Part shown: one piece after another, positions 1 through 10,131 of the stretch | Layout: each line of letters opens with the position of its first letter | Position numbering within the stretch: position 1 is the stretch's first letter | Assembly (NCBI GenBank): GCA_903632075.3 | Contig: CAHIKZ030005493.1 | Span: forward strand, 1,938,501-2,002,500 | Origin: Acanthosepion pharaonis | Taxonomy: Eukaryota; Mollusca; Cephalopoda; Sepiida; Sepiidae | Direction of reading: 5' to 3' | Length of the DNA stretch: 64,000 nt | Notes under the pieces: model-generated | Seen by the model: the letters and a program-made list of their open reading frames with translations, nothing else | Databases searched by the model: none | What the model was told of the DNA's origin: nothing | Program-made: the position numbers and the translations under genes

Positions 1-207
1 AGCATGTCCTTGTAAAATCGAATGATATTATAATATTTATCGTGATTCCCTTGACTTGAATCAAATCTCCACCCCTCTCTCCCCGCAAAACACGCTGACA
101 CCATAACAGAACCATCACCAGGATTAACTGTTGGAACGACACATTCATCATTCAGGCTTTTTTTCTGGCTTTCGTCTCACATACACTCTCCTCTTACTAC
201 CAAAATG
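1..207 (+). mobile_element. Dispersed element fragment flanking the 64-bp array
   Basis: This stretch aligns by eye with 3948-4150: both contain a 'gattcccttgacttg' block, a 'caccataacaga' block and an 'acattcatcattcaggctt' block in the same order, then 'ctaccaaaatgttcaaat'. At the second locus the element runs on into a LINE C-terminus. Here it runs into the tandem array. The start lies off the window. The family is not recognised. Confidence 0.6.
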
Positions 208-2971
208 TTCAAATTTGAAATGTTTGGTAGTCAGAGGAGCCCAGAGAAAAGACTGAAAAATAACGAAATGGTTCAAATTTGAAATGTTTGGTAGTCAGAA
301 GAGCCCGGAGAAAAGACTGAAAAATAACGAAATGGTTCAAATTTGAAATGTTTGGTAGTCAGAGGAGCCCGGAGAAAAGACTGAAAAATAACGAAATGGT
401 TCAAATTTGAAATGTTTGGTAGTCAGAAGAGCCCGGAGAAAAGACTGAAAAATAACGAAATGGTTCAAATTTGAAATGTTTGGTAGTCAGAGGAGTCCGG
501 AGAAAAAGACTGAAAAATAACGAAATGGTTCAAATTTGAAATGTTTGGTAGTCAGAAGAGCCCGGAGAAAAGACTGAAAAAAAAATAACGAAATGGTTCA
601 AATTTGAAATGTTTGGTAGTCAGAGGAGCCCAGAGAAAAGACTGAAAAATAACGAAATGGTTCAAATTTGAAATGTTTGGTAGTCAGAAGAGCCCGGAGA
701 AAAGACTGAAAAATAACGAAATGGTTCAAATTTGAAATGTTTGGTAGTCAGAGGAGTCCGGAGAAAAGACTGAAAAATAACGAAATGGTTCAAATTTGAA
801 ATGTTTGGTAGTCAGAAGAGCCCGGAGAAAAGACTGAAAAATAACGAAATGGTTCAAATTTGAAATGTTTGGTAGTCAGAGGAGTCCGGAGAAAAGACTG
901 AAAAATAACGAAATGTTTCAAATTTGAAATGTTTGGTAGTCAGAAGAGCCCGGAGAAAAGACTGAAAAATAAAGAAATGGTTCAAATTTGAAATGTTTGG
1001 TAGTCAGAGGAGTCCGGAGAAAAGACTGAAAAATAACGAAATGGTTCAAATTTGAAATGTTTGGTAGTCAGAAGAGCCCGGAGAAAAGACTGAAAAATAA
1101 CGAAATGGTTCAAATTTGAAATGTTTGGTAGTCAGAGGAGTCCGAAGAAAAGACTGAAAAATAACGAAATGGTTCAAATTTGAAATGTTTGTTAGTCAGA
1201 GGAGCCCGGAGAAAAGACTGAAAAATAACGAAATGGTTCAAATTTGAAATGTTTGGTAGTCAGAGGGGCCCGGAGAAAAGACTGAAAAATAACGAAATGG
1301 TTCAAATTTGAAATGTTTGGTAGTCATAGGAGCCCGGGGAAAAGACTGAAAAATAACGAAATGGTTCAAATTTGAAATTTTCGGTAGTCAGAGGAGCCAG
1401 GAGAAAAGACTGAAAAATAACGAAATGGTTCAAATTTGAAAAGTTTTGTGGTCAGAGGAGCCCGGAGAAAAGACTGAAAAATAACGAAATGGTTCAAATT
1501 TGAAATGTTTGTTAGTCAGAGGAGCCCGGAGAAAAGACTGAAAAATAACGAAATGGTTCAAATTTGAAATTTTCGGTAGTCAGAGGAGCCAGGAGAAAAG
1601 ACTGAAAAATAAAGAAATGGTTCAAATTTGAAATGTTTTGTAGTCAGAGGAGCCCGGGGAAAAGACTGAAAAATAACGAAATGGTTCAAATTTGAAATGT
1701 TTGTTAGTCAGAGGAGCCCGGAGAAAAGACTGTGAAATAACGAAATGGTTCAAATTTGAAATGTTTTGTAGTCAGAGGAGTCCGGAGAAAAGACTGAAAA
1801 ATAACGAAATGGTTCAAATTTGAAATGTTTGGTAGTCAGAAGAGCCCGGAGAAAAGACTGAAAAATAACGAAATGGTTCAAATTTGAAATGTTTGGTAGT
1901 CATAGGAGCCCGGGGAAAAGACTGAAAAATAACGAAATGGTTCAAATTTGAAATGTTTGTTAGTCAGAGGAGCCCGGAGAAAAGACTGAAAAATAACGAA
2001 ATGGTTCAAACTTGAAATTTTCGGTAGTCAGAGGAGCCAGGAGAAAAGACTGAAAAATAACGAAATGGTTCAAATTTGAAATGTTTGGTAGTCAGAAGAG
2101 CCCGGAGAAAAGACTGAAAAATAACGAAATGGTTCAAATTTAAATGTTTGGTAGTCAGATGAGCCCGGAGAAAAGACTGAAAAATAACGAAATGGTTCAA
2201 ATTTGAAATTTTCGGTAGTCAGAGGAGCCAGGAGAAAAGACTGAAAAATAACGAAATGGTTCAAATTTGAAAAGTTTTGTAGTCAGAGGAGCCCGGAGAA
2301 AAGACTGAAAAATAACGAAATGGTTCAAATTTGAAATGTTTGTTAGTCAGAGGAGCCCGGAGAAAAGACTGAAAAATAACGAAATGGTTCAAATTTGAAA
2401 TTTTCGGTCGTCAGAGGAGCCAGGAGAAAAGACTGAAAAATAAAGAAATGGTTCAAATTTGAAATGTTTTGTAGTCAGAGGAGCCCGGGGAAAAGACTGA
2501 AAAATAACGAAATGGTTCAAATTTGAAATGTTTGTTAGTCAGAGGAGCCCGGAGAAAAGACTGTGAAATAACGAAATGGTTCAAATTTGAAATGTTTTGT
2601 AGTCAGAGGAGTCCGGAGAAAAGACTGAAAAATAACTAAATGGTTCAAATTTGAAATGTTTGGTAGTCAGAGGAGTCCGGAGAAAAGACTGAAAAATAAC
2701 GAAATGGTTCAAATTTGAAATGTTTGGTAGTCAGAGGAGCACGGAGAAAAGACTGAAAAATAACGAAATGGTTCAAATCTGATATGTTTGGTAGTCAGAG
2801 GAGCCCGGAGAAAAGACTGAAGAATAACGAAATGGTTCAAATTTGAAATGTTTGGTAGTCAGAGGAGCCCGGAGAAAAGACTGAAAAATAACGAAATGGT
2901 TCAAATTTGAAATGTTTGTTAGTCAGAAGAGCCCGGAGAAAAGACTGAAAAATAACGAAATGGTTCAAATT
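208..2971. repeat. 64-bp minisatellite, about 43 tandem copies
   Basis: The unit is 64 bp. Each copy carries the 12-bp palindrome ttcaaatttgaa, then 'gtttggtagtcagaggagcc' and 'gaaaagactgaaaaataacg'. Copies in the first kilobase mostly alternate between 'cagaagagcccgg' and 'cagaggagtccgg' types, giving a 128-bp higher-order unit. Later copies carry other marks ('tttgttag', 'tttcggtag', 'ttttgtag', 'actgtgaaat'). The ordered series at about 1378-1800 recurs at about 2209-2631, an offset of 831 bp, so a block of six to seven units was itself duplicated. Because 64 is not a multiple of 3, no long frame survives. Confidence 0.97.
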
Positions 2972-2975
2972 CGTT

Positions 2976-3214
2976 GGTAACAAGAAAAGAGTACTGAGCT
3001 GCTACAGCAGCGGAAGTTGGATGGTCTCCTAAAAGATGAAGAAGACTCGAGGCCACGGAGGTATGGTTCTAGAGAAGGATGCTAAGGATATCATGAACCT
3101 AACATGTGAGCAACGATGAGGTCTTGGAGAGGATGGAAACAAGGAGGAAGCTTAGACTTAAAAAAAAGTACATGGCAGACCATCCCAGACATTCTTTTTT
3201 TTAATCGATGAATT
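2976..3214 (+). pseudogene. Degraded LINE reverse transcriptase C-terminal remnant
   Basis: The plus strand carries scrambled, frameshifted pieces of the same sequence that is antisense in the 13180-14180 array: 'KDAKDIMN', 'CEQR', then 'aggtcttggagaggatggaa'. It is too short and broken to encode anything. It marks a decayed non-LTR element next to the minisatellite. Confidence 0.5.
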
Positions 3215-3324
3215 CTAGTTGAAAGGTGCGTAAACCCGATGGTATAGCATTTTCCTTGTAAAATCGAGTGATATACTATTTACATTATTCGGACTCGTGT
3301 CCTCACCTTTGTCGCCGTATTTAT

Positions 3325-3366
3325 TACAACGTTTCGGCCATTGCACGCTCCGGCCTTCTTCAGGTG
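3325..3366 (-). ncRNA. Hammerhead-ribozyme-like core in PLE tail
   Basis: On the minus strand the order is CTGAAGA, one extra A, GGCC, a 12-nt loop, GGCC, GAAA, then CGTT. CTGANGA and GAAA are the invariant hammerhead strands and GGCC/GGCC forms stem II. ACGT followed by T can be read as a self-complementary stem III ending at the U of a cleavage triplet. The next two bases (GT) pair with the AC before CTGA as a minimal stem I. The extra base before stem II departs from the textbook core. Cleavage activity is not shown. Confidence 0.5.
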
Positions 3367-3485
3367 GTTGGAATGTCGAACTGAACCCTTTATTTGGCTC
3401 ACTGTGGTAGACTGTTCTAGTTCCACGTGCCACGTAATTATCAGTTATCTCTTGTTAATTCACCTCTCCAAGTTCTCCACTGCCT

Positions 3486-3562
3486 TAACCAGGTATTGAA
3501 CTCACCACTCTTTGGGTCCTGTCACTGGATCTAACGAACGCCTTTATCCACTGTGCCATGTG
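3486..3562 (-). other. tRNA-like pol III promoter module inside the PLE tail
   Basis: The minus strand reads TGGCACAGTGG (A box) and, about 50 bp on, GAGTTCAATACC (near-consensus B box). Spacing fits a tRNA gene, but the rest does not fold as a functional tRNA by eye. The same module sits in the same place at 32136-32220 and 36335-36400. Confidence 0.55.
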
Positions 3563-3947
3563 TCCTTGAGGACATCTGTGTATGAATTTCTGGGTATTAT
3601 AAACCTAATGTATTCAGCAACCATTTTTACCAGTGCTCATATAGCAATTATTGCTGTTATCATTCCATGTTTTTACGAGAGCTCATATTGCAATTTTTGT
3701 TGTTATCGCTTTTCTCTGGCGCTCCTTATTAACCACATTGTATTCATTTCTATGCTTGGTCGGCTCAGGAGATTTTTGTGGCCTAGCATATGTTCTGATT
3801 CCTTAAGTTTACGAATTTTCCAATGGTGTTCTTTGACAATGATCTCAACCTGATCCCACAGAGGGCGTTGATCTCCCTTCTCTCTCCATATGTGGTCAGC
3901 CATGCCTGATTTTTCCACTTCCCCTCGTGTTACAGCTTTCTGGTGTT

Positions 3948-4141
3948 CTTGAAGGCTTACCTTATTTATGAATATAATTTTATCGGGATTCCCTTGACTT
4001 GGATTAAATTTCTAACCCTCTCTCTCCGCAAAACACCCGACACCATAACAGACCCACCACCAGGCTTAAACGATAGAACTGTACATTCATCATTCAGGCT
4101 TTCTCTTACTACCAAAATGTTCAAATTAGAAATTTTTGGTA
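3948..4141 (+). mobile_element. Single-copy relative of the element at 1-207, containing the minisatellite seed
   Basis: It shares several ordered blocks with 1-207 and ends in 'accaaaatgttcaaattag' then 'ttttggtaatca', a diverged single copy of the 64-bp array motif. It leads directly into a LINE C-terminus, so the element is probably part of that LINE's upstream region. Confidence 0.6.
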
Positions 4142-4650
4142 ATCAAACATTCGCCCTTGCATGCAGTATTGCTGCCATATATGGTCTGGAGCCCCTTCTG
4201 CTTGTCTCAAGGTCCTCGATAAAATCCGGAGATGGATATGCAATGTAATTGGCCCTGATCTGGCATCTGGTCTGCAGTCGCTTTCTCACAGACGTGCCAT
4301 CGCCTCCCTCTGTCTTTTTTTTACAAATACTTTCACGGTAACTGCTCCGATGAGCTGCTTTCACTGGTATCCAGGCTTCATGAATTTAAGCGTTCAAATC
4401 TTCTACGCCAATAGCTTCATGTCTCGCACTTCTCGCCTGTGGAACTCCCTCTCCGTTTCCTGTTTCCCTGATAGCTATAATCTCTAACTATTCAAATGTA
4501 ATGTCAATCGACGTCTCCAGATGCCTTGATCTATCCCCTATCCTTCTCTTCATCCTTTCCTCTATCACTCCTCTTTGCTCTCGCTCCAACTCTCTTGCGT
4601 GTTAGTGGCTTTCCGACTTGCTTGGGGAGAAACAGTTAAAAAATCAGAGG
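4142..4650 (+). pseudogene. Non-LTR retrotransposon RT C-terminus and 3' end
   Basis: Plus-strand peptides CMQYCCHIWSGAP, LDKIRRWICNVIGPDLAS, LQSLSHRR, ASLCLFF, RTSRLWNSLSVSCFPDSYNL and FKCNVNRHLQ appear in order. This is the C-terminal region of a CR1/Jockey-type non-LTR polymerase ('RLWNSLP' family). The catalytic part of the RT is missing, and there is an internal deletion before the RTSRLW block. A 3' tail with 'gttagtggctttccgacttg' follows. Close relatives lie at 14300-15100, 30931-31150, 41623-41850 (minus) and 45600-46165. Confidence 0.8.
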
Positions 4651-5460
4651 AGTCCGGAGAAAAAAACAGAAAAATAAAAGCAAATCCAATGTAATTACTA
4701 AAATTTTTATCTTCTACTTAAAAATATAAACTCTCGTTTCTTCGAGATACGTCTAATGTGTATGACGTGTAAAACTGAACTCCCTGAAAACACTTTCTAA
4801 CTCTAACATATCCACGTTCGGCTCAGCCAATCAAATTCGACTTTCCTATTTTGTCTACCATCTGACCTTAAAGTTCAGCCTCAGAACGTTTGGGCCAAAT
4901 ACACTGCCACTAAAAAAATAATAGTCTGAAATTATTATTCAACACATTATTGCGCTTAAATTAAAAAAAATGTCTGGATAAGATTGGGAAGAGCTCACGA
5001 TTACGATGAAAGAATTTATAGAAAAGACAGATGGAGACCATGTTACGACGGTGGGGCGCATTTACAAAAGACATGGACGTATTTTTACATGCGTTTTGCT
5101 CCATTGCCATTTATCTAGAAAACGAACAGATTGCTGACAGATAAAAAAAAACATATTAGTAAATATTCGATTAGACACGTTTCTCATAACTCGCTTACTT
5201 TCCAGATAGGAGACTCAGACACTTAATAAATAAATGCTGTTACCCTTGTAGTCAACCTTGACAGGGTGCAATCAATCCTGTAGTGAGCATGGATTTTCGT
5301 AATCATTATGCGAGTGTAGATGAATGCGTGGATCTGTGCGCATGTGCGTTTCAGGACATCGTCGTCGTGGTCTCTTGTCACGTGATTCTTACACCGAGTC
5401 CTGCTTGTCCTTTTTCTGACAGTCAAATGATTAGATCTGTGGTCGACTGGTTTCAGTAAC
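4651..5460. other. No recognised gene or repeat
   Basis: This is AT-rich sequence with frequent stops in all frames. I see no recognisable domain, tandem repeat or inverted repeat. Around 5330-5400 it becomes richer in CpG and contains a CACGTG box. Confidence 0.4.
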
Positions 5461-6260
5461 ATTCCTTTGCCGCGTATAAAATTCCCACCAATTCTCTACC
5501 GGTCACTCCGTTAGTCCATTATTCCCCCCCTCCTCTCCCGCTAGCCTCATTCTCTTAAACCCCCTTCCCCTCCCCCACTCAACCACTATGTCTTCCTCTA
5601 TACCACGCGCCCTTATCTATTTCGTTACCACCGCCATTACTGACATCAGTCTTAACAGCAAGATGTCCACCCCTACCCCACCGAACTGGCCGCCTCTTCC
5701 CGCCCTTTTTTTTTTTTTGCTTTCGCTTTCTATCTCTTCCTTTACCGACGTTCCCTCGACCGCCAAGCCTCTCCCATCGCCAGTGTTCTCGCCGACCTGC
5801 CAATACACTCTCATATTTCTTCTGTCCGTCTTGATCACGTGATCACGTCCAGCGTAATCACAGCGACTACGACGACCAGCACCTCAACCACGACCACGAC
5901 CACGACCCGCTGTATTCGTAACCAACGCCATCTCCGACGACGACAAACGGTAGAAACATCGACCGCCATTTTGTCTCCGGTACTACCCCACCTTTACGTT
6001 GAAACCGTCTTCATCTACCCCTCCCCTTCCGACCACTTTTCCTAACCCTGTCACAGTCTGAAGTCGTTACCCTCGCCACTTTCATCTCTTTCCGACAAAC
6101 TTTTCCTCCCCCTTTTGCTACCACGCCAGCTTTCTTCTGCTTCGCGTCGTCACGGCCATTCTTCGACTGCTTCTGTCTTTTACAGATATTACCTAAGCTT
6201 GGATAAGTTCGGCACAAGGCCACACGTTTTGCGCACGACACGAAGATCGAATTCATTTAA
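5461..6260. other. CpG- and pyrimidine-rich block free of recognised repeats
   Basis: The plus strand is strongly C/T-biased with many CG dinucleotides, unlike the AT-rich surroundings. It holds the palindrome gatcacgtgatc (5834-5845) and an (AC)GACC run near 5870-5915. Open frames of 68-84 codons exist on both strands but none resembles a known protein. A regulatory or first-exon region of a minus-strand gene is possible. No splice or coding evidence decides this. Confidence 0.3.
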
Positions 6261-6340
6261 GTGGTAGATAGAGTTTAGAGAATGAAAAAAAAAACAACAA
6301 AAACCAAAAAAAACTAAACATAAGCCCAATTTAAGTCAGA

Positions 6341-6341
6341 G

Positions 6342-6372
<31 letters not shown>

Positions 6373-6380
6373 ATGTTAAA

Positions 6381-6436
<56 letters not shown>

Positions 6437-6442
6437 ATGTTA

Positions 6443-6495
<53 letters not shown>
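6341..6495. repeat. (TA)n microsatellite, three tracts
   Basis: Three TA runs are separated by two copies of 'caatgttaaa'. The repeated spacer suggests the tract itself was duplicated. Confidence 0.97.
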
Positions 6496-6496
6496 G

Positions 6497-6800
6497 ATTT
6501 CGAATTCCAGTCGAATCCATTACATTCACTTACGTGCTAATCTTCTTCTCCCCTCCAGCTATGGGTAAAATAGCAGGACAGACTGGGTTCTATAGCCTTG
6601 GATGGCAACTGGTCTAGGAGAAGGACAACTCTGAATTCAAAACCTGCAGTGGGTCGTTTGGGGACCTTGTGGCACGTAGTGCACCAGGTCTCTGTATTCG
6701 TCCCTTCAAAAAGTGTGGATGGTCCTGCACGAAGCCTTCACCGCTATAATCAAATCTCATGTGCTGTTGTCGGGCTGTCGGTCTCCTGGGAATTGATCTG
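6497..6800 (+). mobile_element. SINE, 5'-truncated, family S3
   Basis: It begins at a B-box-like 'gaattccagtcgaatcc', then shares 'attacattcacttacgtg', 'tcttctcccc' and 'agctatgggtaaa' with 10906-11060 and 30640-30930. The A-box half is replaced by the TA tract. Confidence 0.65.
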
Positions 6801-6821
6801 CTTGACCCTCATACGTCGAAT

Positions 6822-7330
6822 TCATTTTTCCGGATTATACTTTAGACAGAAATAAACTTTGTTCCGCTTTATACTTGACACAAAAGTAAACATTGGTCCA
6901 GTTTGTACTTGAGGCAAAATGTAGATATAATACGTGAAACAAATGTAAACATTGGTCCGCTTTATACTTGAGGCAAAATATAAATACTGGTCCGCATATA
7001 CTTGACACAAAAGGAAACATTGATCTGGTTTGTACTTGAGGCAAATGGTCCGCTTATACTTGAAACAAATTAAACATTTTTTTCCGGTTTGTACTTGAGG
7101 CAAAATGTAAATATTGGTTCAATTTGTACTTGCAAAAAAACAAAAAAACAAAAACAAACAAAAAACAAAACAAAAAACCCTAAAAAACTGTGATCTGATT
7201 TGTACTTGAGATAAAAAGTAAATGTTCAACCGATTTATACATGAGGCAAAATAAACACTGACCCGGTTTATACTTGAGTCAAAAGGTAAATATTGGTCCG
7301 ATTTATACTCGAGACAAAAGATTTGTTTGC
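6822..7330. repeat. Degenerate minisatellite, about 38-bp unit
   Basis: About eleven imperfect copies of a unit with 'tacttgaggcaaaatgtaaa' and 'ttggtccggttt'. Unit length varies, and an A/C-rich insertion lies at 7135-7180. The minus-strand frame through it is a by-product of the repeat. Confidence 0.85.
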
Positions 7331-7428
7331 TTGTTTAGTGGCATTTTAACTTCTCATGGGTCATTTAATACCAAAATTTAATTTTCTTGGGAGTATTAGT
7401 AATTTCTTTTAGAAAAATGTGTTGATGG

Positions 7429-7464
<36 letters not shown>

Positions 7465-7570
7465 TTTTTTTCCAAAAAATATACATTGTTGGTAATATTT
7501 TTTCTTCAAAAATATAAAACTGGTTAAATTTCTTTTTTTTTTTACAAAAATGTATTGTTGGTAATTTTTT
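7331..7570 (+). mobile_element. Partial R1 composite element (head plus T-rich part)
   Basis: It shares the 'gggtcatttaata' head and the repeated 'ttggtaatttttttt' / 'caaaaatgta' T-rich module with 12150-12665 and 42395-42840. A TA tract splits it and the R1 tail is missing. Confidence 0.5.
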
Positions 7571-7600
7571 TTCAAAAATGATTTGTTTACACAGACACGT

Positions 7601-7635
<35 letters not shown>
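7431..7635. repeat. Two (TA)n tracts
   Basis: TA runs lie at about 7431-7461 and 7602-7635, flanking T-rich sequence. Confidence 0.95.
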
Positions 7636-7637
<2 letters not shown>

Positions 7638-7639
7638 TC

Positions 7640-7815
7640 AATGCTCGGCTTATAATGAACAACATTAACAAAATTTACCGCCTGAACGTCCGAGAAATAT
7701 CATAGAAAATGTGTGTTCTCCGACAAGAATCGAACTGTATCCTACATGGAATCGACATATAGCCTCACTTGCTATACCATTTAGCTACAAGTAACTGGCT
7801 GGTTAGCAAGGTCGA
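7640..7815 (-). mobile_element. tRNA-derived SINE, family S1
   Basis: On the minus strand TAGCTAAATGG matches the pol III A box and AGTTCGATTCT the B box, at tRNA spacing. The tail 'catagaaaatgtgtgttctc' and 'gtcaatgctcggcttata' is shared with 7916-8135. Confidence 0.75.
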
Positions 7816-7915
7816 ATTAAGGCTTTTAAACTACAAATTTTCCAAGATTTCTCTCGAACGCTCATATCTTCTTGAAGCGGATCTTAACGTAAACAAATGA
7901 CGTCATATATTATGT

Positions 7916-8135
7916 AATGGACTAAACCCGACAATTATTTTAATATATTTATTGTTTATACGTTATTTTTATAGATACAAATATTTAAGTAAATGCACTG
8001 TTTATAATAAACAGTATTAACAACATTTACCGGCCTGAATGTTCGAGAAATTTCATAGAAAATATGTGTCCTCCGACCGGACTCGAACCTGTATCCTATA
8101 TGGAAACGCCCCACTGTGGCTAAGTTGGTAAATTA
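7916..8135 (-). mobile_element. tRNA-derived SINE, family S1 (best-preserved boxes)
   Basis: On the minus strand TAGCCACAGTGG is a full A-box match and GGTTCGAGTCC is a consensus B box. The tail (7916-8040) ends in 'ttatagatacaaatattta' and is shared with 8998-9150. Of the three S1 copies this one is most likely to retain pol III promoter activity. Confidence 0.8.
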
Positions 8136-8199
8136 ATATATATTCTAAGGATAGGAAGGTGTATCTGTGTTTCTGTAGCCATAGGCCTTTTGTTTTACG

Positions 8200-8200
<1 letters not shown>

Positions 8201-8285
<85 letters not shown>
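8201..8285. repeat. (TA)n microsatellite
   Basis: About 85 bp of uninterrupted TA. Confidence 0.98.
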
Positions 8286-8287
<2 letters not shown>

Positions 8288-8577
8288 TCAAAACAAAACA
8301 AAACTGTTAAATACGTGATATAAACAAATTTTTACTACGTTAATAAATAAATAAATAAAATAAGAAAAAAAAATAAAAACGAGCAATATAATTTGACCCA
8401 AATAAATAAACAAAGCGACTTCCGGTAAAAAATAACCGCCATAATAGAATACCCACAATGCACCACTAACCCGTATATATATAAATAGCCGAGAAAAATA
8501 ACAGCATATGTGGCCTGACGATTGCATATAGCATGAAACAGACTGTCGCCTCTAAGTGTTGACTTCTATGTTCACTT

Positions 8578-8580
8578 TTA

Positions 8581-8633
<53 letters not shown>
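8578..8633. repeat. (TA)n microsatellite
   Basis: About 55 bp of TA. Confidence 0.98.
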
Positions 8634-8636
<3 letters not shown>

Positions 8637-8719
8637 GAAATGGATGTTAACCATGTTCATCATAGTCTATGGATATAGAATACAGCGCAGTACGTAATCT
8701 GTTCAATGAAACAACGTTA

Positions 8720-8777
8720 AAGATTAATACTCACGAGTCAGACACTCTACTGAATCTGACTATATCGCCAATACCAC

Positions 8778-8808
<31 letters not shown>

Positions 8809-8985
8809 TGTTCTGGTATTCTTCAATCTTCGATAACAAAGGCTGGCCATGCGTATTTGGGAAAAAAATATGGCCGCCTTTATACACGTCGCATTGAATA
8901 TTTTGAACCTTCTCATTGGTTAACCCGTCTATTGGTGAACTATAAAATGAGTCAACTCATTTTGGATGGCTCACTAGCACCCTAA
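8720..8985. repeat. Dispersed repeat with (CAG)n and a segment shared with the 45102 palindrome
   Basis: A CAG trinucleotide run of about nine units lies near 8780-8808. Downstream, 'atggccgcctttatacacg', 'gcattgaatattttgaacc' and 'gaactataaaatgagtcaac' match, with changes, the arms and flank of the palindrome at 45102-45230. The frame on the minus strand is only a poly-Ala/Gln-type product of the CAG run. Confidence 0.7.
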
Positions 8986-8997
8986 AAATTCCAAAAT

Positions 8998-9150
8998 GGC
9001 CCGACAATTATTTTAAGACATTTTTATGCTTATACATTCATTTTATAGATACAAATATTTAAGTAAATGCTCTGTTTATACAAATATTTTCGTAAATGCT
9101 CTGCTTATAATAAACTCGACAGGAATCGAACCTGTATCCTATACGGAACA
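8998..9150 (-). mobile_element. tRNA-derived SINE, family S1, 5'-truncated
   Basis: On the minus strand GGTTCGATTCC is a consensus B box and the tail matches 7916-8040. The A-box half is lost at a CA/TA microsatellite. Confidence 0.7.
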
Positions 9151-9155
9151 CATTC

Positions 9156-9181
9156 ATACACACACACACATACACACACAG

Positions 9182-9215
<34 letters not shown>

Positions 9216-9218
9216 TTT
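9156..9218. repeat. (CA)n-(TA)n microsatellite
   Basis: A CA-rich run grades into TA. Confidence 0.95.
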
Positions 9219-9425
9219 TAAATGTATTATTAGTAATTTTTACTATGAAAATGTATTGCTGGTATTTTTATACTTTCAACGTGTTTTGACCCCAGTTCGG
9301 GGTTTTGTAATTTACCCAGAATTAGGACCCTAACAGGTGCTACCACCCTGGGTCAGCGTGGACCTGTGAACAACAGTGATTAACAGGGGGTTCCACGCTC
9401 CTCAAAACCTTCCTGTGTCAGAGGT
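9218..9425 (+). mobile_element. R1 composite element, 3' part
   Basis: It contains the R1 tail: 'acaggtgctaccaccctggg', 'ggacctgtgaacaacag', 'gttccacgctcctcaaaacc'. Other R1 tails lie at 12471-12665, 29340-29520 and 42650-42840 (plus), and 15890-16400 and 48060-48240 (minus). Confidence 0.65.
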
Positions 9426-10131
9426 TGAACATTGACCAGATATATACTCGAGTTAAAATGTCGGCATTGGTTCAGTTGATACTCGATCGAAAACTAAGCA
9501 TTTTTAAAATCTTATGCATGGTGCCAAAGTTAAACATTTGCCCGATTTGTAGTGAAGTCTGCAGGAATCCACACGGAAGAAGGAGACCCCATTTGTGGGG
9601 TCTTAACTCTCGACATAAGTAGTCGGCGTATTCTAAGCTCCCCACCCACGTCTTATGAAACCGAGCGAAGTTGAAGATATGACGTTCCCAGTAGTTATCG
9701 AACTTATGACAATTACCGGGGAAGTTTGTTTTCTTTGACGCTGCTCCAAGGTCAGGCAGAAGTTTATTGCACAAACTTTAAGTTTGTGCGGTTGAAAGCC
9801 ATGAAAGCGGGACCCACAGGGAACATAACAATCCAGGAAACACCAGTAGTTTCACTAGATTTAATATCCATCAGGAAACTTGATTTAAAAAAAAGAGTTG
9901 ATCTGTGGAGACCCCAGTATATATACTGGGTTCACCCTAAGAAAAATATATTGAACAAAAAGGGAGACATTCACAAAAGTTGTAACAGCAAAATTGTCAA
10001 AATCGTGTAACAGAATAATTGTCCATCCCCCAAAATGATTAATATCTAAAAAAAAACCACAAAAAAACAAATCCCCCAAAAAAACTCCCACTAAGAACCC
10101 CCCTCCCCCCACAAAAAAAAAAACACCGAAT
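9426..10131. other. No gene recognised; short 38-bp-type remnant and C/A-rich end
   Basis: The first 60 bp resemble the minisatellite at 6822. The rest has open frames of 65-100 codons on both strands without recognisable motifs. 10040-10130 is an A/C-rich simple stretch. Confidence 0.35.

Larger units (their letters stand above)
3215..3935 (-). mobile_element. Penelope-like element 3' end: GIY-YIG domain, tRNA-like module, hammerhead-containing tail
   Basis: Read on the minus strand, 3930-3700 encodes GVADHIWREKG-like sequence, then WD, HHWKIRKLKES and LSRPSI. This is the C-terminal half of the GIY-YIG endonuclease domain of Penelope-like elements. It continues into a spacer (3700-3570), a tRNA-like module with A- and B-box matches (3562-3486), and a tail (3480-3215) holding a CTGAAGA/GAAA hairpin. 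The same order of modules occurs on the plus strand at 31849-32400, so the arrangement belongs to the family and not to one insertion. The upstream RT domain is absent: this is a 5'-truncated copy. Confidence 0.75.

Noticed and set aside
208..2971. CRISPR-like array
   Set aside because: Units are contiguous 64-bp repeats without unique spacers, in clearly eukaryotic DNA.
8030..8135. True tRNA gene
   Set aside because: The A and B boxes are good but a complete cloverleaf cannot be folded by eye, and the sequence recurs with a shared SINE tail.
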